This document shows, piece after piece, positions 25,535-38,700 of a DNA stretch of 64,000 nucleotides (positions are counted from its first letter, which is position 1; each line of letters opens with the position of its first letter). The translations under genes were made by a program, and so were the position numbers. Origin of the DNA: Crotophaga sulcirostris (taxonomy: Eukaryota; Chordata; Aves; Cuculiformes; Crotophagidae); contig VYZB01000077.1 of the NCBI GenBank assembly GCA_013397455.1, positions 2,370,717-2,434,716 of the forward strand. Direction: 5' to 3'. The notes under the pieces are model-generated. The model was not told the DNA's origin and ran no database searches. It saw nothing but the letters and a program-made list of their open reading frames with translations.

Positions 25535-26342
25535 AGCAACCTGTTCCAGTGTTTCACCACCGTCAGCGAAAATATTTCTTCCTAATGTCTAGTCTGAACT
25601 TCTCCTCTTTTAGTTTAAAACCATTACCCCTTGTCCTATTGCTACCAGTCCACCTTTCTTATAAGCCCCCTTTAAGTACTGAAAGCTGCAATAAGGCCTT
25701 CTTGGAGTCTTCCCCTAGATCTCTCAGCCTCTCTTCACAGGGGAGGTGTTCCAGGCCTTTGAACGTTTTGGTGGCCCTCCTCTGGACCTACTCCAACAGG
25801 TCCATGTCTTTCCTGTGCTGAGGGCTCCAGAGTTGGACGCAGTATTCCAGGTGTGGTCTCACCAAAGCGGAGTAGAGGGGCAGAATCACCTCCCTCGACC
25901 TGCTGGCAATGTTTATGCTGATGGATCCCAGGATACAGTTGGCCTTCTAGGCTGCAAGCACAGGCTGCCGGCTCACGTCCAGCTTCTCATGCACCAGGAC
26001 TCCCAAGTTCTTTGCAGGGCTGCTCTCAATTTCTTAATCCCCCAGCATGTATCGATACTGAGGGTTGCCCCAACCCAGGACTTTGCACTTCGCTTTGTTG
26101 AACCTCACAAGGTTTTCACAAGCCCACTTCTCCAGCTTGTCAAGGTCTCTCTGGATGACATCACATCCTTCAGGGGTTGTCAACCTCAGTACTCAACTTG
26201 GTGTCATCTGCAAACTTGCTGAGGGTGCACTCGATCCCATCGTCTATGTCACTGATGAAGATATTAAACAACACGAGCACAGATCCCTCAGGGACACTGC
26301 TCTTCACTGATCTGCATCTGGACATTGAGCTGTTGACCACTA
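25535..26342 (-). mobile_element. CR1 LINE fragment, antisense, lacking the 3' end
   Basis: The block from CCTGTTCCAGTGTTTCACCA through CTTGTCCTATTGCTACCAGT to TCACCAAAGCGGAGTAGAGG and GTCATCTGCAAACTTGCTGA is the reverse complement of the CR1 ORF2 C-terminal region. Reading frames are broken by indels. At the low-coordinate side the copy stops before the CR1 3' terminal region, which is normally the best retained part. Plus-strand open frames at 25549-26310 are shadows of this element. Confidence 0.92.
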
Positions 26343-28842
26343 ATATATAATAGGAATAATGAATGAAGAATAATATGCTTCCTTTAACATTAACTTATTT
26401 TATAATAATACCTTGAAAACACAAAAATAAGCTATGTTAATTTCATGTTACTAGTCTAATATAATATATTCCATACATTTAAATGTTATTACTAAAAAAG
26501 CTGGTAAAACTGAAATAGTTGTGAAAGCCTAAGAAAAAAGCATCTTTAACCTCTTTAAAGATTAAATGCTTTGCTGTTCTCAAATCTCAAAACAGTTATT
26601 GTTTGTAGCACACAGTTAAGAATATTTCTAATTGTTACCTTGTTGACATCTTAAAATGAATTACTTCCATTTTGAAATAATTATATCTTGAAGTATTCTT
26701 CCAGTATGTTTTTTTTTTCTAAAAATCAATACATATCACTCTGGAACTTGTATGGTGTCTGGCAAAAATTCAGGGACCAATAAATGACAATTTGGGCTAC
26801 CTAATTTAAACCAAAAGAGGACTATGTTCTTTTAAAGATGCAGCTTAGCCCATGGCTCTGCAAAATCACAGACATGTAACTTCCACAAAACGATTCAGTA
26901 TGCTAAGAAATTATCTGAACATTGAATGATTTAATAACAGTTAAATAAACATTTTATTCTGGACCATGTTTCCTTAATCTCATATAGTATTCAAGCCTGC
27001 AGAGAAACAGATTATTTTAATAATTTCTCCAAATACAATTAACACATTTTCATAGTGTAATTATTCAGTTTTATTTAGCATGCATCCTCTTTTTTTATTT
27101 TGCTTCAATATAAGCTGTTCAACCAGGAAAAAAAAAATCACACACCTCCAGCTTTACAATATTACCTGATCTATAACAAATACCAGGATGGAATTATGAT
27201 TTAGGATTTTTTAAATCCTTTGTCAATGTCACTTGAAGGAAAACAAAATGCAGGCAACAGAGCAACACAAAGGCATTTTACTTTCATATAATAAATATCA
27301 GAATAGTGGTATGATTAATAATGTGCTTACAAACTGTTTATGCATTTAACAGTTCTTCTTGTGATAAAATATATTCCAGAAGTATCCACTCACCACATAA
27401 TCAGCATAACAAACCAAATTGGCAAGATACTGGAATTCACTGCTGAAAAAAGTATATATTATCTGCTTATGTGTGATATAAAGCAGCCACAGTAACGTAA
27501 GAGACTGAATCTTAGACAAATATATCACTGAGCCATATGTAGAGAGGGAAAAGAAAACCGATTGCTTCAATATCTGGTTTCGTAAAAATGTTGCTTTCAA
27601 ATATAAAGGCACTGAAGCAGTTGCTGGCAGCTGGTGCTAATGTCTACTTTAAGGCATAATGTGATGCCCATGTCTACGTTAGGAGTGAGTTTTAGCCAGC
27701 TGATAGTCCATAAAGAGAAAGCCAGGCTCCTATAAAGAGGTGTATCTTGAGACCCGGGATCACATGTCATGATTACACAGGTAACCCAAGTTTTAATTCA
27801 GTCACCTAAATAACTGTCTAGTATTAGGTAGAATTAATAGGTTCCAGAGAGCTGGGTAAGAGAACTGAAACAAGGAGGGTTGCTGATATCAGAGACACCT
27901 GTACTTTTGCAAATGTATGAGACAAATAAGGCTAGGCAAAAATGCAGTATTATTATGTGAGCCCATTATTCAAGGAAATTGTTAAGCTTGTCTGTGAGGG
28001 GAATAATTGCCTCAGGCAGCACTGATGTTATTATAGGACATGAATTATTAGGAATACAAGAGTCTAACATCTAATAATTGGGCTGTTTTCTTGCAAATTT
28101 CTCAGGCAGACAAAAATTACTGAACAGTAGAATGACTGAAGCCCATGACACAGCATTACTGAAATAACAGGCCCAAAGCCAGATTACAACAGCAGCATTG
28201 ATGTGAGAGACAAAACCTTGTAGGTCACACAACAGGAGACTGAATCTCAGAGACTAAGTGAATGTAGCTAGTTAGATTATAGTCAATTAAGTATTTAAAA
28301 TTCAATATTCTGTTGAATATGGTAGTTATTACTTTCCACTTTGTCAAGGGACTATACTGCATACGAGAACAGCTTGTACAACCATGGAAGTGTGACCAGT
28401 TAGGACATAAATCAAAGTAGGGAGATCTTCACCAGATGCATCCTGAATGATAACTGCAGCAACACATGGGAAGTTGAGTGCTACCTCAGTGGCAGAGGCC
28501 CCTGGGGTACTCAGGTCCCTGCTATGCCACAGAAACCTGATAACCACAGTTTGGGCTGCTGGTCTCCTGGTTCCTACTTGATGTTCCTGTTGGTTTCGTT
28601 TTGGAGAGAGCACTCATAGATTTTCAGTCTAGTTTTGCAGTGGCCACATCTTTATTAACTAACATGACTTAAATCTGTCAAAAAAATCAAATGACAGTAT
28701 CTCTGTTGTCAGAAACAAACACCATCTAAAATATCTTCAATTGCAGATATCATAATTTCTAGTTCTTGTTCCATTCCAAGCAAAACATTTTGCTAAAGTG
28801 CTTCCCTCGTGCTCATAGCTTCGTCTTCTGCTTTGACTTCAG
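26343..28842. other. Intronic sequence, nothing assignable
   Basis: AT-rich sequence. There is a short near-duplicate (ATGTCTACTTTAAGG and ATGTCTACGTTAGG) around 27639-27686 and an unsupported 89-codon minus-strand frame at 28344-28613. Confidence 0.6.
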
Positions 28843-28974
28843 CTGCAACAGCCGTTAGACAGAAGTACAGCAGCTGTACTTCTCTCAACAGAGGATACAG
28901 CTTCCAAGCCTTTCACATCAGTATTATTGGTGGGATAAATGTCCAAAGTATTTTGGAAAATCACACTGAAAGTG
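28843..28974 (+). other. Candidate plus-strand (antisense) exon
   Basis: The segment has acceptor CTTCTGCTTTGACTTCAG and the strong donor AGTG|GTAAGT on the plus strand, opposite to the main gene. It is 132 nt long (a multiple of three) and open in one frame across its length, giving for example VRQKYSSCTSLNRGYSFQAF. No partner coding exon is evident. It could be part of an antisense or nested transcript, or chance. Confidence 0.22.
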
Positions 28975-29025
28975 GTAAGTTCTCTGCCTCACTCGGAATT
29001 ACTTGAAAGAAGGGTCAGATAAATC

Positions 29026-29173
29026 TCATTTCTCCCTCCACCTTACATACACAGTCTTTATGTTGAGTTCTGCATCTCTTTTCATAGAGTTGGCCCACAA
29101 AGCACAGCTTTCACCATATGACAAATACCTTGCATAATATAGGAGTACTGTATACAAGCTAACAGACTTCACT
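29026..29173 (-). other. Candidate alternative last exon
   Basis: On the minus strand, acceptor GCTTTCTGGCTTAG is followed by a frame that joins exon 4 in phase and runs to a TGA at 29026. A donor-like TAT|GTAAGG lies before the stop, but using it would break frame with exon 5. It could give a short alternative C-terminus. With many open frames in the window, chance is also plausible. Confidence 0.2.
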
Positions 29174-29606
29174 AAGCCAGAAAGCTCATTAATAAAGTGG
29201 GGGTTTCCTGCAAAGCAATCTATCCTCAAACTAAAGGCCCACTGTAGCCTTTTCTAAAGAATATTTAACTATAGGTGAAGCATCAGCACCTCCTTATTGC
29301 TTAAGTCTTGGTGAAATGTGAAAAAAAAAAGTACATTATTAATCTGTCAGACTGTAGTATATTTAACACAGCTTAATTACTGTTTAATTACTGTATTTAC
29401 TGTAATTACAGCAAAGTTCATTATATCTTCAAATACAACAATAATTGTGTTGCTTCTCTTCAATGAAAAAAAAAGGGAAGTCTAAAGTTTTTCTCTGTTT
29501 TCATCAGCGTTTGAGATAGATAAATTTTTTCCTTCATCTAAAATATTGGCAGGGCTAGATGGGTGAGTGCTGCTAGGCATTTATGAACCCTTGCTGCCAT
29601 ACATAC

Positions 29607-29727
29607 CAGCCAGGTGTTTTTCCATGGTCTGAAGTTCTTTTGCTGCTAAGGAGTCCGTTAAGAGTTTCTGCCTTGGGGAGCCTCCAGGTCTGATGCCCAT
29701 GGCATCCAGGGTCCAAACTGCTTGAGA
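29607..29727 (-). CDS. Internal exon 4 of the unrecognised gene
   Basis: This 121-nt exon starts in phase 0 and leaves one base at donor GCTG|GTATGT. The peptide begins SQAVWTLDAMGIRPGGSPRQ and continues with KLLTDSLAAKELQTMEKHLA. The second half, with the start of exon 5, looks like an amphipathic, probably coiled-coil helix. The acceptor I chose ends TGTGTGTAAG, because only that start keeps frame with exon 3. A CAG lies 10 bases further in (exon start 29717) and would shift the frame, giving a stop after 19 codons. The pyrimidine tract CCCTTTTCTTTTT lies close upstream of both sites. Confidence 0.8.
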
Positions 29728-32700
29728 CTTACACACATAAAAAGAAAAGGGATTACTTTTAATCTCGTTTCACATTTACACGTGAAACAGTTAAAAAATG
29801 GATGTCCTCATTTAAAATACTCCATCTGGTGCTTTTTATGTAGAATACATAACATTTTATGCAAAACATTACGAAATATCATGTCTTACCTTCTGTAACA
29901 TAAATAGTAGGCATTACATAAAATTAAAAGTTCTAAAGTAATTCAAATATACACTTTCACACAAGCTCTTTTTCCACTTTGAGACATCCTAACAGGACAA
30001 ATTCTTCAATGATTTACATTCTGTGCAGTTCCAGTTACTTAGTGGAGGTTGCACTTACTTTAAATTGCCATAACATTTGGCACCATATCTCTGCAAAGCA
30101 GCACTTGTGGGAATATCACCAAATTTCTTCATCAAAATTACCTGTGCTTTTTTATCACTGCAAGAAGTATTCCTTTCAGGAAAAGCAACCAAATCATCAG
30201 GACAACATAGGAGTTCAGAAGGGATGTCTGCAAACAGACCACCTCCCCAGTCAATCCGTTTGCAAGTGACCCCTCCAACTGGACCAAGCAGCTGGCAAGG
30301 GCAGTTATTCATGCAGTGGAACTTTTTGTGCAACATTTTGTTTGAAGATTCTTAACACAACATGCGCTTTCTGTAGCGGTTCACCAAAGGTTTAATCTTT
30401 CAGCATCCGTAGCCTGTTTAAGGACATAAGGTGAGCTAGTCGACATGTGTTTTCGGTACTGTAAAAATAATAAACCTTCTCAGGGCTCTGTTGCAATATT
30501 GGCAGCCACTTCTAATCCCCACCTTCCACATTAGGGCCTGTTCTACTTGAAATGCCATGTAATTGAAATTACAAGCTTTTTGCTTCCCATGGCAGTCAGC
30601 CAGCACATTTTACGCTACACATTACACTAAAAAAAATGGTAGTTTGAGTTGACTTACATATAGCTTTTCTGTTTACAGGCAAAAGGGAAGGAGGAAATAT
30701 GAAGGCACGTGGGAATCACATTTATTTCAGTTTCTGACACGTAACCAGAATAATTTTTTTCTAAGCTTCAGTCCTGTTTTACTTACTGTAATTTGGACTA
30801 ACATTTTTTAATGTGTCATGCTCAAGAAACCAAAATCTTAGACAAGTAAAAACAAGGCAGTCATTGATTTTCCTTTTTTTTTTTTACATATAATTTTTCA
30901 AACTTCAGAAAAGTCTTTCAATTTAAAATTACATTTTAGAGGATTACATATTTTTCAATGGGTATTTTCACCCCAGAAGACATCTGCTCTTCTGTCTGCC
31001 TTGTGAAAGGTCTCCTTGGAAGCACTAACTGAGCACAATGCCTGCCAGTGGAGCTGATGAACTGAACCTGTGGGGAGCAGAGGTTTTCCTGGAAGCAGTC
31101 CCTACCCCTGGGGGTCCAGGCAGGGAAACGGGGCAGCCCCATCACACATCACAAGGGTCAGGTGAGAACCTGAGGGGCTCAAGTTTTGCAATATGCAATA
31201 CGGTACCAGCAAAAAAAATACCAACTGGTAAGAAGTGAAAAAAAATCTTAAGTACTTCAGGTGGTCTCCAAAGTAAGAATTTTAAAGGTAAGAAATAATT
31301 ACATTGCAGCTTTATGTAAAAAATGCTGTGTCTATTTTATGGAATTTGTTTTACATTGGGGAAATGTAAAATTCAAAGTATATATATTGCATGAAATACC
31401 ACTTATTTCTCCAAGAACCTTGATGTTATGTTCTTCTGCTATCTAGAATTGCTAATTTAGATAATAGGAATTAAACTTACACATTTGCAGGTGTTTTTTT
31501 ATTAGCTGTGGAAGAGTTGTACTTATCTAATATTATCTGTTATTATTGGTTTTACAGAAGATATAAAATGCAACTTGAATTTGAAAGCTTTTGTACCCGA
31601 ACACGCTAATTTAGTGTGTATACATAATGTATATAAACATGGCCTTTATAATTCATACTACGACAAAGGCATACTGCTGTTGTTCCTGATGCAGCAGTGG
31701 AACCTTAAAATATTTATTTTAATGACTAACCTGCTGAACTGTGACCCCGATGCAGCAAATAATTTATAGATTTTGTTAAATACTGAAGTTTTGGTGATTT
31801 AGAATGCTCTATTATACTCAAATTTGTACAAGTAATTAATTTACTCCTTGGTATTTTTCCCAGGGAAAATAGTGGCAAAAGCTAAGAAAATTGTTAAAAA
31901 TTAAAATTTAAATGCTGTATCACCAGAATATAGCCGAATTCAGCATATATTGATAGCAAGAATTAAAAGTTTAATTTTTCCTTGTGCATGAATCCTGAAG
32001 ACATATCACAAATTGAACTACCATTAAGGAATTTCTGCATTCATCACAGAAAATTCATGTGTGTATTTCTTCTAGGAAAGCAAATGAAAAGTTCCAAAGC
32101 AGTAGGGAAAACAGAAGGAAATTTATTTAAAACAAAACATCTTTATAAAACAATTCATTAGTGTATTTTTCCCACAGTAATAAAGGCAAATACCCAAGGC
32201 AAATTCATGCAGAAATGCCTTTTGCACTCAAACAACTTTTTTTTTTCCAGTTTGTTACACTTGGATTGGTTCCCTTACATGGATAATTTGCAAAGAAAAA
32301 TATACCTTTTTATGTGCACATGCAAGGCAAGATGAGTGAATGCAAAGATTCACATAAAACAATAAGCATGAGTTCTGTTAGATCCAGGTGGTAAAAGCAG
32401 CAACTCAGAGGGAGGGCAAAGGCTACTTTGTGTGAATTGTCCGCTGCACGTGCCCTTTTTCTTTCTGTTAGTAACCATAAATTTAGTAACTTCCCCTGAT
32501 ACCTTACTTTTCCATTTCTATCAGAATTCCAGCCTACCTAATTTTCTCCTAATATCGCTTCAGTGTTTTCTTTAAGTGTGCTAGTCATATGTTTATAAAA
32601 CTAATTTACAGACGCATAAAATAAAATAGTACTTTGAGTTCACCACACTGCAAAAATCACACAAAAAATCTTTGCATTTTGCCTAACACTTTTTGTTACA

Positions 32701-35685
32701 TTAAACAATGGTCAGAAAATGAGCCCTGAGGTAAACTAGGATCTCTAAGGAAATTTTGAATTCTTGCTTCCACTTTGAATCCTTGCAAAACACTTGGGAA
32801 GAGTGCTCATTCCTCTAAATTCTTCAGACTGTTGTTTGCTAGCATTACTCATTTATTCATTCAGTACACCTTGTTTGGGATTGCACAGCACTGAAAAGGT
32901 AAGTTCTCAATTTTTCAAATAGTAATTCTCTTAGGGAAAAATAAAGCAGAGCAAAAGTTTTTATTAAAAAAAAAAATTAAGGGAAAAAGGCCTAGTTATA
33001 TAAACTTTCAGATTCTTCAGAAATAGAACAGTAAACATATACGGTGTTATAGGAAAATTGTAATGTAACCACAGTATAAATTACATGAACCATGCTGTGG
33101 ACATAGATGTTGCCTCTCTCTCTTGTAAGTACTGGCATCCAGATTGCTTTAGTCTCTACATCAAAGATCTTACATGTGGATTTATACATGGGACATGAAA
33201 AAAAGAGCCCACACAGCTCTCTTCTAAAGGTCCTTATGCATAATTCTCGCTGCTTTATCCCACAATTTTTCTCAAAACACTTCTTCTGAAGGTCGAAGCA
33301 CTTCTAAACAAAATTTGTCAAATATACACGAGTAGAGAGACATTTCTGATAACAATCCATTTAACTCACAACACACTCAAATTACCCTATTGGAATGCAG
33401 TGCAAGTATTAAACATGGCACACCTTGAACCAGATCAGGAATTTTAACATGTAATACCCACATCTGAGTAAATGTCATGAACTAATTTTTCCAATTTATG
33501 AGAAATGTCTGATCAGCATCATACTTATTCTATTTTTCCCGTATCTCATATAGCATCTCGTACGTCATATAATATCTCAAAACCATTCCAAGTCAGGAGA
33601 ATGCATTTTGGTATCAATTATGAAGTAATTTTGCAAGCCTGTTTCTTACTGTTTTGAAGGATTTGTGAGAATCCATTCCAAGAATGCATTTATCTTCACA
33701 GCCTTCCTATAAGAAACCTGTTTTACCTCTATATTTTATATGTCAAGATTGTCAAAGAATAAGTCTCATTGGAAGTTATTAGGGGACCATGGAACAGATC
33801 TCTATTCCTTCAGAGTCCTAAAAGGTAACAAAAACAATTTGATAATTTTTTTCTTTCTGAAAATATGCAGTTGCAGACAAACATACAGTGTTGGATAGCT
33901 GAATTTTATTCTTAATTACAAGCTATTATAAAGAGATAAAAGCAAACAATCAGCTAGCTACACACTGTTTAAGCAAGAGCTTTAAGATTAAAAAAAAAAA
34001 AAATAAAAATAAGAACTGCCAAAAAAAGCCAAAAGCAAATGAACTAACACTGCTTTACAGCTCCTCAGTAAATTAGGCAAAGGAATTTTCCAAGAGTTTA
34101 GGAAAATGAGCTAGTTGCCTTTGCCTTAGGGAGAGGATAGGTGGGCAGAGCAACAGCTGAAACTGCTCTTTTTGCCTCCTCTTTGCAGTACTAGTAATAA
34201 TAATAGTCAGTGTAGCTTTCAGGGATTCAGCTCAGGCCACCTTGCTGCCTCTGGTTGTATTCTCCTCCAGGCAACCTTACCTATGCCTAAAACTAGTACA
34301 GTTTTAAATGATACATGTGCATATTGTTCGTCCATTCATAAACATGCACACAAAGCATATTTCTAAAAATAGCTGAAAGCTCTAAATTTCTGTAGCAAGA
34401 TTTTGCTAATAAACATAATCTTTTTTTTAATTGTATCTTTATTTTTCAGTATAATTCAATTTCTTTGTTGTTCTTTCCCAACGCTACTTGTCCACAGAAC
34501 TGATAAATCAAAGCTGGTAGCTGCAGGTCCAAATCAATACGAAAAATGTGGGTTCAGAAACTGCTGCAAAATTTATCATACTTCTCTGCTGGTATTATTC
34601 ACTGGTGCAAAGCAGAAAGGAGGCTTGGGAAAGCAGCTCAAAGCAATGGCAACTAAAGTTCTGCTCCTTACTCCTTTTGCCAAATATCTGCAAATCCTCT
34701 ATGAGGTTCTTGCACTCCAAGTTCTCAAAGAGCTTTAGGAATTGATCTGGAACTCCATACATGCCAACTGATTTGATAACTCTGGTTGGAAATATATGTT
34801 CACTACTATTTAGCTTTATTAGCAGTACTTAAACAGCTGCTTGAAAGACTGCAGTATCAGTCAGCACTGTCATTTTTCTTTTTTCTTTAATATCGCTCTT
34901 TTTTTCTTAGCTAACAAATACTGACCCCTTCTCTTCACTTACTTTATCAACACTAAAGTGTACTATAAACCAGTATTGCTATGGCTGAACAGGAATTAAC
35001 ATGTCCTCTAACAGCGGTCGAAAATTTTGCAAAAAAGAACTGCTGTCAAGTTATTTGCTGAAGAAAAAAAGCAATCCCTTCATTAACCTACATTCAAATT
35101 TCTGAGGCTTTACAAATAGTGCCAAAATTCTGATTACACAATTTTTCAAAAAATTATTTTATTGCTCGTTATATTTTCTGAAAACTGCAAATCTGCAAAA
35201 GTTTTCTTGAATTTCAAAATAAAAGAACTGATGAAAATATTACCAAGCATTATATTGCATTCTTTAAAAAAATACATAAATTAGCCACACTTTTTAACTG
35301 GACACCTCTTGTTTAATATTTTCCAACTAAATGTTCTATTAGTTTTGTAAAATTGAATATTATCTGGTAAAATGGATATTTGACTAATATTTAGGAACAT
35401 ACATAGTATAAAATGACTGCATTTTCAATGACAGCTATACATGTAAGTCCAACAACATATGGTTTTGTATGAGATTATAATAATTTATTTCAAAATATCA
35501 CTCTTCTTGAATGAAAAAATTTAAACAGTCAGAAAACTAAAAATTCAGAGGGGCTGGGTAAATGAAATATTTTTCTCTCTAGGATGACAGTGCTGGCAAG
35601 CACAACTTTTATCTTTACGCAAAATCTAATTTTTATCAAACCACTTTAAAAAATTACAGGATTATCCATAAGGGAAGTTACTTAC
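29728..35685 (-). other. Intron between visible exons 3 and 4
   Basis: This intron is about 6.0 kb. It holds a 14-base A run (33990-34003), a locally GC-richer patch at about 30940-31190 and a segment open in several frames at about 30055-30355. A 34-base plus-strand segment at 32865-32898 has an acceptor-like and a donor-like border. None of these fits the phase of the main gene. The remainder is unremarkable AT-rich sequence. Confidence 0.7.
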
Positions 35686-35759
35686 AGATCCTGCCACTTG
35701 AGAGGCACTCTGAAATTCATCAATATCTTCTGTAAGTGTTTCAACCCCGGGTACTTGAG
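35686..35759 (-). CDS. Internal exon 3 of the unrecognised gene
   Basis: This short 74-nt exon follows a long pyrimidine tract (TTTCTCTTCTGCCTCTTTG) and acceptor AAACAG, and ends at the strong donor TCT|GTAAGT. Two incoming bases complete an Ala codon with exon 2. Twenty-four codons follow, and the exon ends in phase 0. The peptide reads QVPGVETLTEDIDEFQSASQ and then VAGS. It is acidic and Ser-rich, and ends close to the proposed helical segment of the next exon. It is too short to give a family match by eye. Confidence 0.78.
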
Positions 35760-38700
35760 CTGTTTCAAAGAGGCAGAAGAGAAATAAGTCATTCCAATTA
35801 AGTAAGTATTAGTCACTTTGAAAATAAAATGCCTATAAATTAACTGCTGAGAAGGTAAATATGGCTTCTGTAAATGCATTGCTTTTCAGTTACACTTCAA
35901 CGGATTTTAATTTATGTCTGATTTTAATTTATATCTGATTTTATGACTGATTTAAATTTATAAGCTTTATGTGATTTGGAACAGTCTCTTTAACATGATT
36001 AGAGTGATAAGCAAGCTTCCTTCAGCTGCCAGGGTGTCTCATAGGTTATTTATTAATTTTAATATTAAAACTAAATAGTGTTTGTCCTTCACACAAGTGA
36101 GTAGTGGATCTTCAGCTTTAATAAAATCAATAAAATGATATTTAATTAATTGTTAAACTAATTGAACTATCGTTAAAATCCTTGAAGTAAGAAGTGCTGG
36201 TCACTTTAGGCAACATTTAAAAGCTATGCGACCTACTATTTTTGCCCATATCAACACATTTGTAAAAGAACGTGATTTTGGGAGAAGTCTAGAAGTCTTT
36301 GGCTTAATGGCTTAAAACAGAATTTATGTACTTATGTTAGAGAAAGCAATTTTCCAGTAACATGTTATACAGTTTCACTTCGCTGGGTATTCTTCTAGGT
36401 ATTTAGATGCTGTTCACAAGCAGCCTAAGAAAACAAATGCCCTGATTTCTCTTAGGTTCTGCTGTTATCCAGACACTTACCAGGGAGGTCCTTACGTTTC
36501 CACAGTACCCTTATTTGTTAAACATCTCAGACCATGCTTTCTATAAAGACAGTCTGAAGTACAGCAACTATGGTTACCACATTCATCGCAAACACAAATG
36601 AAAGCAGAGGAAGAAGAGGTGATGACAATGCATAGTTGTGGTCAGAGAGGGTTTGGGAATTGGGAGATGATGTCACATTTTTGCCACTGCCATATCTAGT
36701 TCTCAACCCTAATTCCCACGTATCTGCATCCTTATTAATTTTTTAACCTGGTCATGCAGTTCCGGAATAGCACTATATGTGTTTCATACAATCCTATTAC
36801 TATTGGATATCCCCAATTCAAAACTTTTTCTGTACATCCAAATGCCTGTTTTGAACTTTCTACTATATTGGCACTTTAAAGGAAAGGAAAAAATATAAAG
36901 GCTACACATCCTGTTCTTTTCAAGTTTCTTCAAGCAGAAACTTTTTAGTTTCTATGGGATAGCTGGCTAACTGCAAACAATAAAAATCAGTGACTCCTGT
37001 TTAATAGGAAATTAACTACTTTTGTGAAATTTGCTTATTAAAATTTATGTAGCAAATCAAACATTATGTATCACAGCACAATCTGTAGATCTAATAACAC
37101 AATAGAATAGGAAAGACACAGGTACACATTGTGGCATAGTACCATATAATCTATGATTTTCAGTCCAATTATATTATTCCAGGTAGAGCCACAAAAGAAA
37201 CAAGCATTTTCCCACACCTCAGAAATATGTGGAGTTGCATACTACACTGCATATTAACTCACTTTTAACTTTTCTCAAACAAATTGAAGAGTGGTTTAGA
37301 AGTTTAGAAGTGCTATGCTTTTCATTTATCCAATATGAAGTTTACCCTCTAATAAATTATTGTATTTTAAGCTTCCTTCTACAAGACTGCACTGAAGGCA
37401 AAGATCTTATTTGCAATAATGTCTTCTTTTCCTGACTTATACAATGGTTTTCACTCAAAGGGTAAAGCACTTTTCAGCAAAACAAGCTGAAATAAGTGAG
37501 ACAAGGTCCTGTGATACTTACAGACAACTGGGATTAAATAAACACTTAAGCTTTAGTGATACTATTTTTAATATCCAATTTTCTTTTTTTTTTTTTTTTT
37601 TAATGCACGCTAGTAGATGACCTCTACAGTCCTCCCTACACAAAAAACAGACTGGGGATTGACACATGCAAATTTTTACTGGATCAGTCCTGTTGCAGTG
37701 TTTGTCTTTTGAAGCCTCAGCTTTTTCCCCCTTCTATCTGTACAGAACAAGAATAAGGGTTAATGGAGGACTGATCCAAGAGACAAACCTAACAGGCTTG
37801 GTACCTACAGGAGAAGTTTGCTGCGGTCCCTGAAGCTGCTGCTTCTAATCAAAATCAAGAACATAACCATGAAATTCTTCCCTTAGTTCTTTCCTGTGAA
37901 GTGGTCCAATGGGAAAGAGAGACAGTTTTGAGAGGTATAGCTTAGGACAGGAAAAAGAAACTGCAGTGTCTTGTGTTCTCCGACCTTGAGACTTGATTCC
38001 TATCTCTCATTTTCACTACTTAGAACACAACTCTGTCCAGTTCAGCAGGATTGTACTAGAGGGAAATCAGTGTAGTGGTTAATTAGAACCAGATCCAAAT
38101 TGCCAGTGGAGTCAGTGTAGTTCCTGATACTTTACACATAAGCTATTACATTGACTTTATTAGGTGGAATTGCTTTACTAAGGCTCATTTATCAGGGCTG
38201 TCAGATCAGTTGTGCTGCCAATTACTTCTGAACCTATTTAATCTAAAATCTACAAGAGAAATGCTCCAGGTCTAACAACAATTTCCCACTAACCCAGAAA
38301 TAGGTCATTATTTAAAGAAAGCTACCCTCAACTTTGCTGTTCATCAGCACCTTACTTGCATATTCTTGAACGAATGGTTTACATCTGCACTTCCCAATAC
38401 ATAGTTTTCTCTTGGTAAGGTCATTGGTACTGATAAGGGAGAGCAGAAAACAAATTCAAATAAATCGGGCAAGTGAAACTGGCAAGTGACTTTTTCATTA
38501 TACAATACAATTTTAAGAGGACATAACTGAAAATTGTGTTCAACATGGTACCTTGGTTACTCAGCATTTTCTAACAATATATTTAGGATTGTCTTTTATC
38601 ACCTTCACATACACAATATTCATAGAAAATAAATATCAGATGCACTGAAAACAAGTAATGTGTCGCATTTACAGGAAGTATTGACAGAATGGCCAGCTGC

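Larger units (their letters stand above)
24761..29606 (-). other. Intron between visible exons 4 and 5
   Basis: This intron is about 4.8 kb. It contains an antisense-oriented CR1 LINE fragment (25535-26342). A plus-strand segment at 28843-28974 has acceptor-like and donor-like edges, and a minus-strand frame at 29026-29173 could be an alternative last exon. Open frames on both strands at about 25127-25330 and a minus-strand frame at 28344-28613 have no support beyond length. Confidence 0.7.

Noticed and set aside
25549..26310. Plus-strand frames of 81-158 codons
   Set aside because: They read the antisense strand of the CR1 fragment; the element itself is in the opposite orientation.
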